Shown: in pieces, positions 1 to 8,088 of the stretch
Numbering within the stretch: the first letter of the stretch is position 1
How the letters are laid out: each line of letters starts with the position of its first letter
Assembly (NCBI RefSeq): GCF_013694105.1
Contig: NZ_JACEFG010000002.1
Coordinates: 1,054,001 to 1,118,000 of the forward strand
Origin: Halobacillus locisalis
GTDB lineage: Bacteria > Bacillota > Bacilli > Bacillales > Halobacillaceae
Reading direction: 5' to 3'
DNA: 64,000 nucleotides
The notes under the pieces: generated by a model
The model's input: the letters and a program-made list of their open reading frames with translations, nothing else
The model's database searches: none
What the model was told of the DNA's origin: nothing
Position numbers and translations under genes: made by a program

Positions 1-242
<242 letters not shown>

Positions 243-253
243 TTTTGAATTTG

Positions 254-284
254 AGCCTCTCTGATTATTCAGAGAGGCTTTTTT
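254..284 (+). terminator. Rho-independent terminator after eno
   Basis: Nine-base arms AGCCTCTCT and AGAGAGGCT flank a short A/T loop and are followed by six T residues. It ends the enolase transcript 12 bases after the stop codon. Confidence 0.9.
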
Positions 285-338
285 CTATGGTATGATGAGG
301 TGTAGACCCGAAATAGATATAGGAGAGGTCATAAACCG

Positions 339-923
339 ATGAAACTATTGATACGTATGATTTTGCTAGTCGGCGTCGCCTATGCGCTCATTACCGGCTA
401 CAATTTATGGACATATGGTAACAACCTTGATATACCTAAAGCCGATGCAGCGATTGTTCTAGGAGCTGCACAATGGAATGGACAACCCAGTCCTGTTTTT
501 GAAGGGCGATTAAAGCAGGGGATCGAATTATACAATGATGATAAAGTGGACTACCTTGTATTCACGGGTGGAACAAGTGAAAATGCCGTTTCATCGGAAG
601 CGGAAGTAGGAATGAACTACGCCATGGCCAATGGTGTTCCGAGAGAGGATATACTCGTTGAAAACCAGTCTTTGGTGACGAGAGACAATGTCATCAATGC
701 TAAACAGGTAGCAACGGATGAAGGGATCGACAGCTATTTGCTTGTCAGTGATCAATACCATTTGAAGCGGGCCGTAGAATTAGCAAAAAGCCAAGGCATG
801 GATGTCACAGGTGTGCCAACCAAGTACTCCGCCTATGAAACGATGGAAACAAAGCTGCCATTCTTTCTGCGTGAATGGGTGTACTTGATGGGACAAGAAG
901 TGACGGGTGTTTTCTCTGATTGA
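339..923 (+). CDS. YdcF/SanA-family (DUF218) membrane protein
   Basis: A 194-residue protein with one N-terminal membrane segment (residues ~4-22) followed by a DUF218 domain. Visible family motifs are the strand-loop VLGAAQW, the sugar-phosphate-like turn VFTGGT, the conserved acidic stretch SEAEVGMNYA, and LLVSDQYHLKRA near residue 145. DUF218 proteins (YdcF, SanA, ElyC) are tied to envelope integrity, but their substrate is not settled. The ATG is preceded by AGGAGAGG about 10 bases upstream. The nitroreductase gene starts 11 bases after the stop, so the two are probably co-transcribed. The family call is firm; the function is not. Confidence 0.85.
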   Translation: MKLLIRMILLVGVAYALITGYNLWTYGNNLDIPKADAAIVLGAAQWNGQPSPVFEGRLKQGIELYNDDKVDYLVFTGGTSENAVSSEAEVGMNYAMANGVPREDILVENQSLVTRDNVINAKQVATDEGIDSYLLVSDQYHLKRAVELAKSQGMDVTGVPTKYSAYETMETKLPFFLREWVYLMGQEVTGVFSD

Positions 924-934
924 GGTGAAGAAAA

Positions 935-1510
935 ATGGATGTACAAGAAGCAATCTTAGGACGTCGATCCATTCATGAGTTTAAAAAGGGACAGGTCCCA
1001 AGTAGCGATCTGAAGCAAATCTTCGAACGTGCTTCCTGGGCGCCTACTCATCGAATGAAACAACCCTGGATGATGAAGGTCTATCAAGGTGGAGCAATCG
1101 ATTCCTATGCCTCTCATGTATTGAATAGCTACGACAGACAAGGCTTCTTCTCCGGTTATGATGCCGATAGAGGAGGTAAAATGAGAGAAGGGATCAAGAA
1201 GTTTCTCATCAATATCCCTCACCATGTTCTCGTCTATATGGAACGAGATGTAGATCAGATGAAATATGAGGAGGACTATGCGGCGGTATGTGCTTTCATT
1301 CAAAACGCTCAGCTGCTCGCCTGGGAGCAAGGGATCGGTATGTTATGGACGACGAGTCCGTATCTTCATGATGCTCAGTTTGCTGTGGATGTTGGGCTGA
1401 ATGAACGTGATTACAAGTTGGTTTCAGTGCTTCAAGTCGGATACCCAAGCCGCATCCCTAAGCCGAAGCAGAGGGCACAGATTGAGGAGAGCATCACCTT
1501 TTATGAATAG
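935..1510 (+). CDS. Nitroreductase-family FMN oxidoreductase
   Basis: A 191-residue protein of the nitroreductase fold, which uses FMN and NAD(P)H to reduce nitro compounds, quinones or related substrates. The N-terminal RRSIHEFKKGQV is the classical FMN-phosphate binding motif of the family, and the central segment with AAVCAFIQNAQLLAWEQGIGMLW matches the dimer/FMN helix region. The natural substrate cannot be told from sequence. The start ATG has GAGGTGAAG just upstream, overlapping the stop region of the DUF218 gene, so the pair reads as a two-gene operon. No terminator was seen directly after it. Confidence 0.88.
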   Translation: MDVQEAILGRRSIHEFKKGQVPSSDLKQIFERASWAPTHRMKQPWMMKVYQGGAIDSYASHVLNSYDRQGFFSGYDADRGGKMREGIKKFLINIPHHVLVYMERDVDQMKYEEDYAAVCAFIQNAQLLAWEQGIGMLWTTSPYLHDAQFAVDVGLNERDYKLVSVLQVGYPSRIPKPKQRAQIEESITFYE

Positions 1511-1640
1511 CCGCAGTAAGGCGCTCAGGTATTTCTGAAATGGAGGCTAGGGGGAGAGAAAGTAACTCGCCTTAAGGTCAACATGTCATGAGCTTCGCTG
1601 CATTCTGGTGCATATGATGAGAATGCTAATCTTATGTAGA

Positions 1641-1816
1641 GGGTTCGTTCTTATTCATGTCGAAAGGGGTGGTTTTGAAACAGCGAGACTCCCACGGGAG
1701 AAGGACTCAGGCAAGACCCCACAGGGAGTGTTAACGACAGAGGAGGCTTGCCGGTTCCCCCGTAGGAAAGCGAGTTGTTTCAAAACCACCCCTATTCTCT
1801 ATACAATAACGAACCC
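1641..1816. repeat. Palindromic repeat R1, nested hairpin element
   Basis: The intergenic stretch 1511-1861 has no credible gene. It holds a nested palindrome: outer arms GGGTTCGTT (1641) and AACGAACCC (1808-1816), and an inner palindrome at 1666-1792 with perfect 17-base arms GGGGTGGTTTTGAAACA and its complement. The core between the inner arms (CTCCCACGGGAGAAGGAC ... GAGGCTTGCCGG) is the same as that of the elements at 22172-22294 and 32799-32921, but in the opposite orientation and with different arms. It is probably a dispersed repeat or structured RNA/DNA element; I do not know a name for it. Confidence 0.8.
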
Positions 1817-1845
1817 AGAATTCAATCTTTGCAATTTCTGTAAAT

Positions 1846-1882
1846 AAAAAAATCTGACGCATTAGTTTGCGTCAGATTTTTT
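1846..1882 (-). terminator. Terminator overlapping the 3' end of the small membrane gene
   Basis: Arms AAATCTGACGC and GCGTCAGATTT around a loop, with A and T runs outside both arms, so it could work in both directions. On the minus strand the 5' arm lies inside the last codons of the gene at 1862-2038. Confidence 0.85.
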
Positions 1883-2038
1883 ATCTTCATCAAATTCATA
1901 TTTATAATGGTCGGCATCATCTGGTAAAGGATCGACCTTATGCTTATAATCGTATCCTTTCGATACAGCGGCTCCGAACATCGCAGCAATACCAAGAACT
2001 ATTCCGACACAAACGATCATAATCACGGTGAAAGTCAT
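1862..2038 (-). CDS. Small single-pass membrane protein (YtzI-like)
   Basis: A 58-residue protein starting MTFTVIMIVCVGIVLG: one N-terminal membrane helix, then SKGYDYKHKVDPLPDD and a charged, acidic tail. The SKxYxYKHxxDP pattern recalls the YtzI family of Bacillaceae, whose function is unknown; I match it from memory only. A longer frame from a TTG at 2095 exists, but it lacks a hydrophobic start and would add a basic stretch, so the ATG at 2036-2038 is preferred even though its ribosome site is weak. It lies 75 bases downstream of ptsI on the same strand and could be read through from it. A terminator overlaps its stop. Confidence 0.65.
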   Translation of the reverse strand: MTFTVIMIVCVGIVLGIAAMFGAAVSKGYDYKHKVDPLPDDADHYKYEFDEDKKSDAN

Positions 2039-2113
2039 GAAAACACTTCGCTTTCTGTGAACGTATTTCGCCTCACACGATTTATTGTGCCACAAATGCT
2101 CTAGGATTACTAC

Positions 2114-3829
2114 TTAAGATTGTGTTTTTTCTTTTACAAATGCAACGACTTCTTCAGCAGTACCCATGGAAAGAATCTCTTCTTTGTAAGAAGCCATTTC
2201 CTTCTTAGAAAGGTCACGAATCTGTGTGCGCGCTGGAAGGATGGATGTTGCACTCATGCTGAATTCATCGAGTCCTAGTCCTAGAAGGATTGGGATCGCA
2301 ATCTCATCCCCAGCCATTTCTCCGCACATACCGGCCCACTTGCCTTCAGCGTGTGCTGCTTCAATGACGTTATTGACCAAGTTCAAGATGGCAGGATTGT
2401 ATGGTTGATACAAGTATGAAACGCGCTCGTTCATACGGTCTGCAGCCATCGTGTATTGGATCAGGTCATTTGTTCCGATACTGAAGAAATCGACTTCTTT
2501 AGCGAATTGGCGAGCAATCACAGCCGTTGCTGGAATCTCTACCATCATTCCGACTTCAATGTCATCGGATACGTCTTGTCCTTCGTTGTTCAGTTTTTCA
2601 CGCTCTTCCTCAAGAATCGCTTTTGCTTGACGGAATTCATCAAGTGTAGCAATCATCGGGAACATGATTTTCAAGTTTCCGTGAACGCTCGCACGAAGTA
2701 GGGCGCGTAGCTGGACACGGAAAATATCGTCACGCTCAAGGCATAGACGAATCGCGCGATACCCAAGGAATGGGTTCATTTCATCAGGCAGCTCAAGGTA
2801 ATCAAGTTCCTTATCGCCACCGATGTCTAATGTACGGACAACAACAGGCTTGTCACCCATTTGCTTTAGAACAGAGGAGTAAGCGTCATATTGCTCTTCT
2901 TCTGTTGGAAGTTGGCTTTTACCCATGTACAAGAACTCTGTACGGTAAAGGCCGACACCTTCGCCGCCATTGTTCAGTACACCTTCAACGTCTTCAGGTG
3001 TACCGATGTTGGCTACTAGCTCCACGTGTTCACCTTCAGAAGTAACGGTAGGCTCATCTTTCAACTTCGCCCATTCTTTCTTCTGCTCTTCGAATTCATC
3101 TTGCTTTTTCTTGTATTCTGCTACTTGTTCATCCGTAGGGTTTACAATGACATCGCCATTGATTCCGTCAACGATAATCATGGAATCCTTCTCAGCCTGA
3201 GAGGTAATGTTTTTTGTACCGACTACAGCAGGGATTTCAAGAGATCTTGCCATAATAGCTGAGTGAGACGTTCGTCCACCGATATCCGTTGTGAAACCTT
3301 TGACATATTGCTTGTTCAATTGAGCCGTATCAGAAGGCGTAAGGTCATCAGCTACAATGACAACTTCCTCATTGATCAAAGCAGGGTCAGGGAAGGTCAC
3401 GTTGAGTAGGTGTGCCATAACACGCTTCGTTACGTCTTGAATGTCGGCAGCACGCTCACGCATATATTCATTGTCCATGTTTTTGAACATGTCGATGAAC
3501 ATATTAGCTGTTTCATCTAATGCAGCTTCCGCATTGACGTTGTCTGACTTGATTTTATCTTCAATCGGCTGAATAAGTTCAGGGTCGCTCAGGACAAGTA
3601 AATGAGCGGAGAAAATCTCTGCGTGCTCATCACCGAGTTGTTTTTTAGTGTGTTCTTTGATTGTTTCAAGCTCTGATTTAGACGTATCTAGAGCTTCGTG
3701 CAGGCGCTTGACTTCTTCTTCTGGTTGTTGGATGTCTTGTTTGCTGTAAGAAAGGTCTGGAGCTTCCAGCGGATACACTTTCGCAATCGCGATTCCGCTA
3801 GAAGCTGCAATGCCTTGAAGATGTGTCAT
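2114..3829 (-). CDS. ptsI: PTS enzyme I (PEP-protein phosphotransferase)
   Basis: Enzyme I takes the phosphate from phosphoenolpyruvate and passes it to HPr, starting the sugar phosphotransferase relay in the cytoplasm. The 571-residue product has the HPr-binding helical domain (~25-145), the phospho-histidine domain with [11 protein letters not shown] (active-site His189) and the PEP-binding TIM barrel, ending with [13 protein letters not shown] that carries the catalytic cysteine. I chose the start [12 protein letters not shown] because a GGGGG ribosome site lies ~8 bases upstream; an ATG eight codons earlier would place that site inside the gene. The start lies 4 bases after the ptsH stop, so translation is probably coupled. 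Confidence 0.97.
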   Translation of the reverse strand: MTHLQGIAASSGIAIAKVYPLEAPDLSYSKQDIQQPEEEVKRLHEALDTSKSELETIKEHTKKQLGDEHAEIFSAHLLVLSDPELIQPIEDKIKSDNVNAEAALDETANMFIDMFKNMDNEYMRERAADIQDVTKRVMAHLLNVTFPDPALINEEVVIVADDLTPSDTAQLNKQYVKGFTTDIGGRTSHSAIMARSLEIPAVVGTKNITSQAEKDSMIIVDGINGDVIVNPTDEQVAEYKKKQDEFEEQKKEWAKLKDEPTVTSEGEHVELVANIGTPEDVEGVLNNGGEGVGLYRTEFLYMGKSQLPTEEEQYDAYSSVLKQMGDKPVVVRTLDIGGDKELDYLELPDEMNPFLGYRAIRLCLERDDIFRVQLRALLRASVHGNLKIMFPMIATLDEFRQAKAILEEEREKLNNEGQDVSDDIEVGMMVEIPATAVIARQFAKEVDFFSIGTNDLIQYTMAADRMNERVSYLYQPYNPAILNLVNNVIEAAHAEGKWAGMCGEMAGDEIAIPILLGLGLDEFSMSATSILPARTQIRDLSKKEMASYKEEILSMGTAEEVVAFVKEKTQS

Positions 3830-3833
3830 TATA

Positions 3834-4100
3834 TTATTCCCCCAGGCCTTCATTCTTCATAGTTGTTGTTAGGTGTTCGATGGCTTCGTCTTCGTCGCCA
3901 CCTTCTGCTGTGATTTTTACTTCTGCGCCTGCAGGAATTCCAAGGCTCATTATGCCCATGATGGACTTCAGGTTGACCGCCTTTTCTTTATAGTGGAGAT
4001 TGATATCAGACTCGTACTTACCTGCGTTCTGGACAAGTACAGTTGCTGGGCGTGCATGTACGCCATCTGCTGATGTGATTTTGAATGTTTGTTCTTTCAT
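3834..4100 (-). CDS. ptsH: Phosphocarrier protein HPr
   Basis: HPr carries phosphate from enzyme I to the sugar-specific EIIA domains and, in Firmicutes, regulates carbon catabolite repression. All key sites are present: His15 in GVHARPA and the HPr-kinase target Ser46 in [12 protein letters not shown], in an 88-residue protein of the usual length. The ATG has AAGGAGGAA 8 bases upstream. The gene lies 57 bases downstream of fruA on the same strand, with no obvious terminator between them, so it is probably transcribed at least partly with the fructose genes. That differs from the ptsG-ptsH-ptsI order of B. subtilis. Confidence 0.97.
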   Translation of the reverse strand: MKEQTFKITSADGVHARPATVLVQNAGKYESDINLHYKEKAVNLKSIMGIMSLGIPAGAEVKITAEGGDEDEAIEHLTTTMKNEGLGE

Positions 4101-4157
4101 TGTATATTCCTCCTTAAAAAAAGTACTTAGTTTGTGAGTTACCCTAACTTTATTATT

Positions 4158-6056
4158 TTAAGCCTTTCTAAGGTCTTTTTTCAAGAATCCTACAACAATT
4201 GCACTAAGAATTGTTCCGACTAGAATGGCTACGATATATAAAACGATTTGCATAAAGCCACCTTCAATGAGTGGAATGATGATGGCACCGCCATGTGGGG
4301 CTGGTAAACTGATGCCGAATAGCATGACGAGCATCCCTGTTAATGCACTTCCGGCAACCATAGACGGGATGACACGGATCGGGTCTGCTGCGGCGAATGG
4401 AATCGCGCCTTCTGTGATAAAGAACGTTCCAAGAGGAAGGGCTGCTTTTCCTGTTTCTCTTTCTTGAGGTGTGAATTTATTTTTGAAAATCATTGTTGCG
4501 ACGCCCATCGCAAGTGGTGGGACCATTCCGCCAGCCATAGCAGCTGCAATAAATGTATAGTTCCCTGCATCAAGCGCTGCGATACCAAAGGTGTAGGCCG
4601 CTTTGTTGACAGGACCTCCCATATCGACCGCCATCATACCTCCGACGATGATCCCGAGAAGCGCCAAGTTGGAACCGCTCATGTTATCCAAGAAATTGAA
4701 TAGACCTGTGTAAACACTGGTTAATGCTGGGTTGATCAAGAGCATGATCATTCCCGTTCCGAAAATAGCTAGGACTGGATAGAATAGAACCGTTTTTAAA
4801 CCGTCCAATACGGCAGGTAAACCTTCCAACCATTTCTTAATGAGCAATGTCAAGTAACCGGCTAAGAAACCTGCGATCAGTCCTCCTAAGAAACCAGAAC
4901 CATTGCCGGCACCTTCAGCGGACGTTTGCGTAACAGCAATTAAACCACCGACCATACCAGGGGCGAAACCAGGGCGATCCGCAATACTAGATGCAATGAA
5001 ACCAGCGAGTACCGGTACTAGTAGGAAGAAGGCATTGCCGCCACCGATGATGCTGAGCATTTCAGCAAAGCGATTATAATCGGCATTATCCGGGTTCGCA
5101 GAGTTGATGCCCCAGAAGAACGAAATCGCAATGAGGATCCCGCCACCTACGACGAATGGAAGCATGTTGGATACACCGTTCATTAAATGCTTATAGAACC
5201 CTGTGCGCTGTCCTTTCTCTTCAGAGGAACTGGATTGTTTTCCACTTCCTTGATAAGTCGGTGCGTCTTTATTAACGGCTTTTTTGATTAACTCTTCTGG
5301 TTCATGGATCGCTTTAGCTACAGGTACTTCAATGACAGGCTTACCATTGAATGGAGCCATGTCCACATTGACATCAGCAGCTACGATAATCGCATCCGCT
5401 TCAGCGATGTCTTCTGCGGTCAATTGATTTTTCACTCCGCTTGATCCATTAGTTTGGACTTTAATCGGAACGTTCATTTCTTTAGCCGTCGCTTTCAACT
5501 TGTCCGCTGCCATGTACGTGTGAGCGATACCAGTCGGACAAGCGGTAACAGCTAGAATTTTGCCAGCTGAGGATGTTTCTGTTTCTTCTTCGTCTTCTTC
5601 TTCCGCTTCTTTGGCATTGATCGCTTCGATGACATCGGCTTCCGTTTTGGCCGCTTCTAATTGCTCGCGGAATTTTGTATCCATCAAATAGGAAGAAAGG
5701 CGAGAGAGTGTTTCCAAGTGTGTGTTATTCGCGCCTTCTGACGCAGCAATCATGAAAAATAAGTTCGTCGGCTGACCGTCTAACGATTCGTAATCCAATC
5801 CGTCTTGCGAGCGACCGAAAGCAATGGCAGGGTCCTTAACGGCACTGGTCTTCGCATGTGGAATCGCGATTCCTTCACCAATCCCTGTTGTACTCTGATC
5901 TTCACGTGCTTGGATGGCTTGTTTATATTCGTCACGATTTTCTAGTTTGCCAGCCTGATCCAACTGACCGACCAGCTCATCAATTGCTTCAGACTTTGAT
6001 GAAGCTTTCATGTTCAGTACGATGGTGTCTTTTGTTAACAAGTCAGTAATTTTCAT
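4158..6056 (-). CDS. fruA: Fructose PTS permease, EIIABC
   Basis: A 632-residue membrane permease that imports fructose and delivers it as fructose 1-phosphate. Domains in order: EIIA (1-150, phospho-His67 in GEGIAIPHAKT), an acidic linker of Glu/Asp (~149-160), EIIB (~165-265, phospho-Cys173 in AVTACPTGIAHT) and the EIIC channel (~290-630), with many membrane helices and the conserved AAPHGG-like motif APHGGAIIIP near the end. The start codon lies 4 bases after the fruK stop, with GGAGGA upstream. Gene order fruR-fruK-fruA matches the classical fructose operon; fructose is the best substrate call, with the related 2-O-alpha-mannosyl-glycerate systems less likely. Confidence 0.95.
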   Translation of the reverse strand: MKITDLLTKDTIVLNMKASSKSEAIDELVGQLDQAGKLENRDEYKQAIQAREDQSTTGIGEGIAIPHAKTSAVKDPAIAFGRSQDGLDYESLDGQPTNLFFMIAASEGANNTHLETLSRLSSYLMDTKFREQLEAAKTEADVIEAINAKEAEEEDEEETETSSAGKILAVTACPTGIAHTYMAADKLKATAKEMNVPIKVQTNGSSGVKNQLTAEDIAEADAIIVAADVNVDMAPFNGKPVIEVPVAKAIHEPEELIKKAVNKDAPTYQGSGKQSSSSEEKGQRTGFYKHLMNGVSNMLPFVVGGGILIAISFFWGINSANPDNADYNRFAEMLSIIGGGNAFFLLVPVLAGFIASSIADRPGFAPGMVGGLIAVTQTSAEGAGNGSGFLGGLIAGFLAGYLTLLIKKWLEGLPAVLDGLKTVLFYPVLAIFGTGMIMLLINPALTSVYTGLFNFLDNMSGSNLALLGIIVGGMMAVDMGGPVNKAAYTFGIAALDAGNYTFIAAAMAGGMVPPLAMGVATMIFKNKFTPQERETGKAALPLGTFFITEGAIPFAAADPIRVIPSMVAGSALTGMLVMLFGISLPAPHGGAIIIPLIEGGFMQIVLYIVAILVGTILSAIVVGFLKKDLRKA

Positions 6057-6060
6057 AGGT

Positions 6061-6981
6061 TTATCCTCCTTTTACTGAAGAAACGTGGATGGATGGTACT
6101 AGTTCCTCGACGTCTTCTTTGTTACATAAATCAGTTTGGAAGGCAGTGGCACTTCCTGCAGCGACGGCATAACGAAACGCTTCTTCAATGGATTCAGATT
6201 GTTGAACCTTTGCTGTAAAGGCAGCTACAACAGAATCTCCTGCACCAACGGAATTCTTAACTTCTCCTTTAGGTACGTTCGCGAACAACTGTTGTTTTTC
6301 TCCTACATAGACAGCACCTTCGCCACCCATGGATACGATGACATGTTTAACACCTTGATGCACAAGTTTGTGCGCATAAGTGGCGGCTTGCTCTTTCGTT
6401 TCAATCGTCGTATTGAAAAGTTCTCCTAATTCATGGTGGTTCGGTTTAAGGAGAAAAAGGGGAGAACCGACGATTTGGTTCAATGCTTTTCCTGAGGTGT
6501 CTGCTATGAGCTTCACTTCTCGTTCTTCACATAGGTTTGCGATGGTGACATAGAAATCTTCAGGTAGAGTAGAAGGGACGCTTCCGGCAATCACTAATAG
6601 ATCTTCTTTTGTCATATGCTCAACCTGTTCTAACAAGCGATCTTGTTGCTCTTGTGTGATCGATGGACCCGGTCCGTTGATTTCTGTTTCGTCCGCGCTC
6701 TTCAGCTTTACATTCACTCGTGTGTTGCCTTCAATTTCAATGAACTGATGTGAAATGTTGTTTTCTTCTAAAGCACTTTTTATGAAGTCACCTGTAAAGC
6801 CGCCAATATAGCCAAGGGCTGTCGTTTGGGTGCCTAATGCGCCCATCACTCTCGAGACGTTGATTCCCTTACCCCCTGGATAGTAATAGGTTTCAGAGGA
6901 ACGGTTCAGTGTACCCGCTTGAAATTGATCGACGTTCATGACGTAGTCGATCGAAGGGTTTAGTGTGCAAGTATAAATCAT
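6061..6981 (-). CDS. fruK: 1-phosphofructokinase
   Basis: This PfkB-family kinase phosphorylates fructose 1-phosphate, the product of the FruA permease, to fructose 1,6-bisphosphate for glycolysis. The 306-residue product shows the PfkB N-terminal signature GGKGINVSRVMGALG (residues ~37-51) and the catalytic C-terminal motif VGAGDSVVAAF (Asp is the base). Its start overlaps the fruR stop in an ATGA arrangement (6978-6981), which points to translational coupling. The fruA start follows 4 bases after its stop. Tagatose-6-phosphate kinase is a paralogous alternative, but the operon context favours FruK. Confidence 0.95.
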   Translation of the reverse strand: MIYTCTLNPSIDYVMNVDQFQAGTLNRSSETYYYPGGKGINVSRVMGALGTQTTALGYIGGFTGDFIKSALEENNISHQFIEIEGNTRVNVKLKSADETEINGPGPSITQEQQDRLLEQVEHMTKEDLLVIAGSVPSTLPEDFYVTIANLCEEREVKLIADTSGKALNQIVGSPLFLLKPNHHELGELFNTTIETKEQAATYAHKLVHQGVKHVIVSMGGEGAVYVGEKQQLFANVPKGEVKNSVGAGDSVVAAFTAKVQQSESIEEAFRYAVAAGSATAFQTDLCNKEDVEELVPSIHVSSVKGG

Positions 6982-7727
6982 GGTGTCACAACCTTTATCG
7001 TCGTTTTATCTCGATAGGAATCGAGCGGTAAGCCTTGATGATTCGTGATGATGTCTGCTTCTTGCAGTTCGGCGAACGTGGAGAACGTCACTTCCTCGAA
7101 CTTTGAGGCATCAGCTAGTACGTACCGGTTTTTAGATTGAAGGAGTGTTTCTCGCTTGATTGCTGCTTCTTCTGGGTCAGGTGTTGTAAACCCATCGTTC
7201 AAGCTAATGCCATTGGCTCCAATAAAACAAATGTCAAAGCGGTATTGCTTCAAGGTTTGCAAAGCACCGGTTCCTACGACTGCTCGCGTACGGTGTTTGA
7301 CCAGCCCTCCTAGAACGTAGGTTTTAATTTGATGTTCACTTAATGCATCTAAATGGTTCAGGCCATTAGTGACCACCGTGATGTCCTTCCCCTTTAGATG
7401 CTGAATCATCGCATAAGTCGTAGACCCTGCGTCGATGAAAATGCAATCGCCGTCCTTTACAAGAGAGGCTGCATGCAGTGCGATCGCTTCTTTCTCAGGT
7501 GTGTAAATCGTCGACTTCTCACTCATGCTAGGCTCATCGCTCGCAGAGGTCTGGATGGATGCTCCACCATGAACGCGTCGAAGTTCTCCGGCTTGTTCTA
7601 ATTGATCGAGGTCCCTTCGAATGGTGGATTCAGAGGAGCCGGTCTGTTCGACTAATTCTTTTATTTTGACTGTATGACGTTTTTTGACGGTTTCTAAGAT
7701 TAGCTGTTGTCTTTCTGGAGTAAGCAT
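6978..7727 (-). CDS. fruR: DeoR-family fructose operon repressor
   Basis: A 249-residue DeoR-type regulator expected to repress fruRKA until fructose 1-phosphate is present. The N-terminal winged helix shows the family signature KIKELVEQTGSSESTIRRDL, followed by LRRVHGGA; the C-terminal sugar-phosphate sensor domain carries IFIDAGSTTYAM, which resembles an isomerase-like phosphate-binding loop. The ATG at 7725-7727 (MLTPERQQL) is chosen because GGAGG lies ~8 bases upstream; an in-frame extension of 20 codons would run through the ribosome site and the promoter. It is probably autoregulated through the direct repeats before its promoter. Confidence 0.92.
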   Translation of the reverse strand: MLTPERQQLILETVKKRHTVKIKELVEQTGSSESTIRRDLDQLEQAGELRRVHGGASIQTSASDEPSMSEKSTIYTPEKEAIALHAASLVKDGDCIFIDAGSTTYAMIQHLKGKDITVVTNGLNHLDALSEHQIKTYVLGGLVKHRTRAVVGTGALQTLKQYRFDICFIGANGISLNDGFTTPDPEEAAIKRETLLQSKNRYVLADASKFEEVTFSTFAELQEADIITNHQGLPLDSYRDKTTIKVVTP

Positions 7728-7758
7728 TTTACAGCCTCCTTGATCACTTTCTGTGTAT

Positions 7759-7787
7759 ATCATACAAGAAAGCCTTTTCATTTTCAA
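7759..7787 (-). promoter_or_regulatory. Vegetative promoter of the fruRKA operon
   Basis: On the minus strand, -35 TTGAAA (7782-7787) and -10 TATGAT (7759-7764) are separated by exactly 17 bases, a near-consensus sigma-A promoter about 30 bases before the fruR start. The -35 overlaps the first of the 10-bp direct repeats. Confidence 0.85.
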
Positions 7788-7830
7788 TCATAAATAATCA
7801 AAAATAATCAAAATCTATCAAAAGCAATCA
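7781..7830 (-). promoter_or_regulatory. Five direct repeats, 10-bp phased (candidate FruR operator)
   Basis: On the minus strand the block reads as five consecutive 10-mers that all begin TGAT: TGATTGCTTT, TGATAGATTT, TGATTATTTT, TGATTATTTA and TGATTGAAAA. The repeat length equals one helical turn, so every copy faces the same side of the DNA, and the block overlaps the -35 of the fru promoter. DeoR-family repressors commonly bind tandem direct repeats, so FruR is the obvious candidate. The pattern is seen; the binding is inferred. Confidence 0.75.
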
Positions 7831-7894
7831 TGAATGCGTTTAGTGGGGAGGAAGTTGAAACCATTAAAAGGAGCACCCTGGCAAAGCTATCCAA

Positions 7895-8049
7895 TTCGGA
7901 CATCCACCTGAGCTATTCGGACAAGAAGTGCGGTATATCGGACATGTTCTCGTCAAATACGGACAAGCGACGTACTATTTCGGACATTTACGTCAGATTC
8001 GGACAAGAGAGCCAGGTAATCGGACATTTGCCCATTGAATTCGGACAAA
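7895..8049. repeat. Array 1: eight TCGGACA cores on a 21-bp ladder
   Basis: TCGGACA (once ACGGACA) begins at 7896, 7917, 7938, 7959, 7980, 7999, 8020 and 8041. The steps are 21, 21, 21, 21, 19, 21 and 21. Copies alternate in the bases that follow: the odd copies continue CAT, the even ones CAA(G). The ~13 bases between cores are not conserved. The array lies between the fru promoter and the terminator of the gene at 8087-8584. An 86-codon frame at 7830-8090 is only a by-product of the 7-codon period and lacks a ribosome site. Confidence 0.85.
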
Positions 8050-8057
8050 TTCCCAAA

Positions 8058-8088
8058 ACAAAAACCACAGTTCATTCAACTGTGGTTT
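8058..8088 (-). terminator. Terminator of the gene at 8087-8584
   Basis: Arms AAACCACAGTT and AACTGTGGTTT with a 5-base loop are followed on the minus strand by a T-rich run. The stem starts at the stop codon. Confidence 0.88.

Noticed and set aside
1608-1847. 79-codon open frame across repeat R1
   Set aside because: It lies across the nested palindrome at 1641-1816, has no ribosome site, and the same kind of frame appears in the other palindrome copies.
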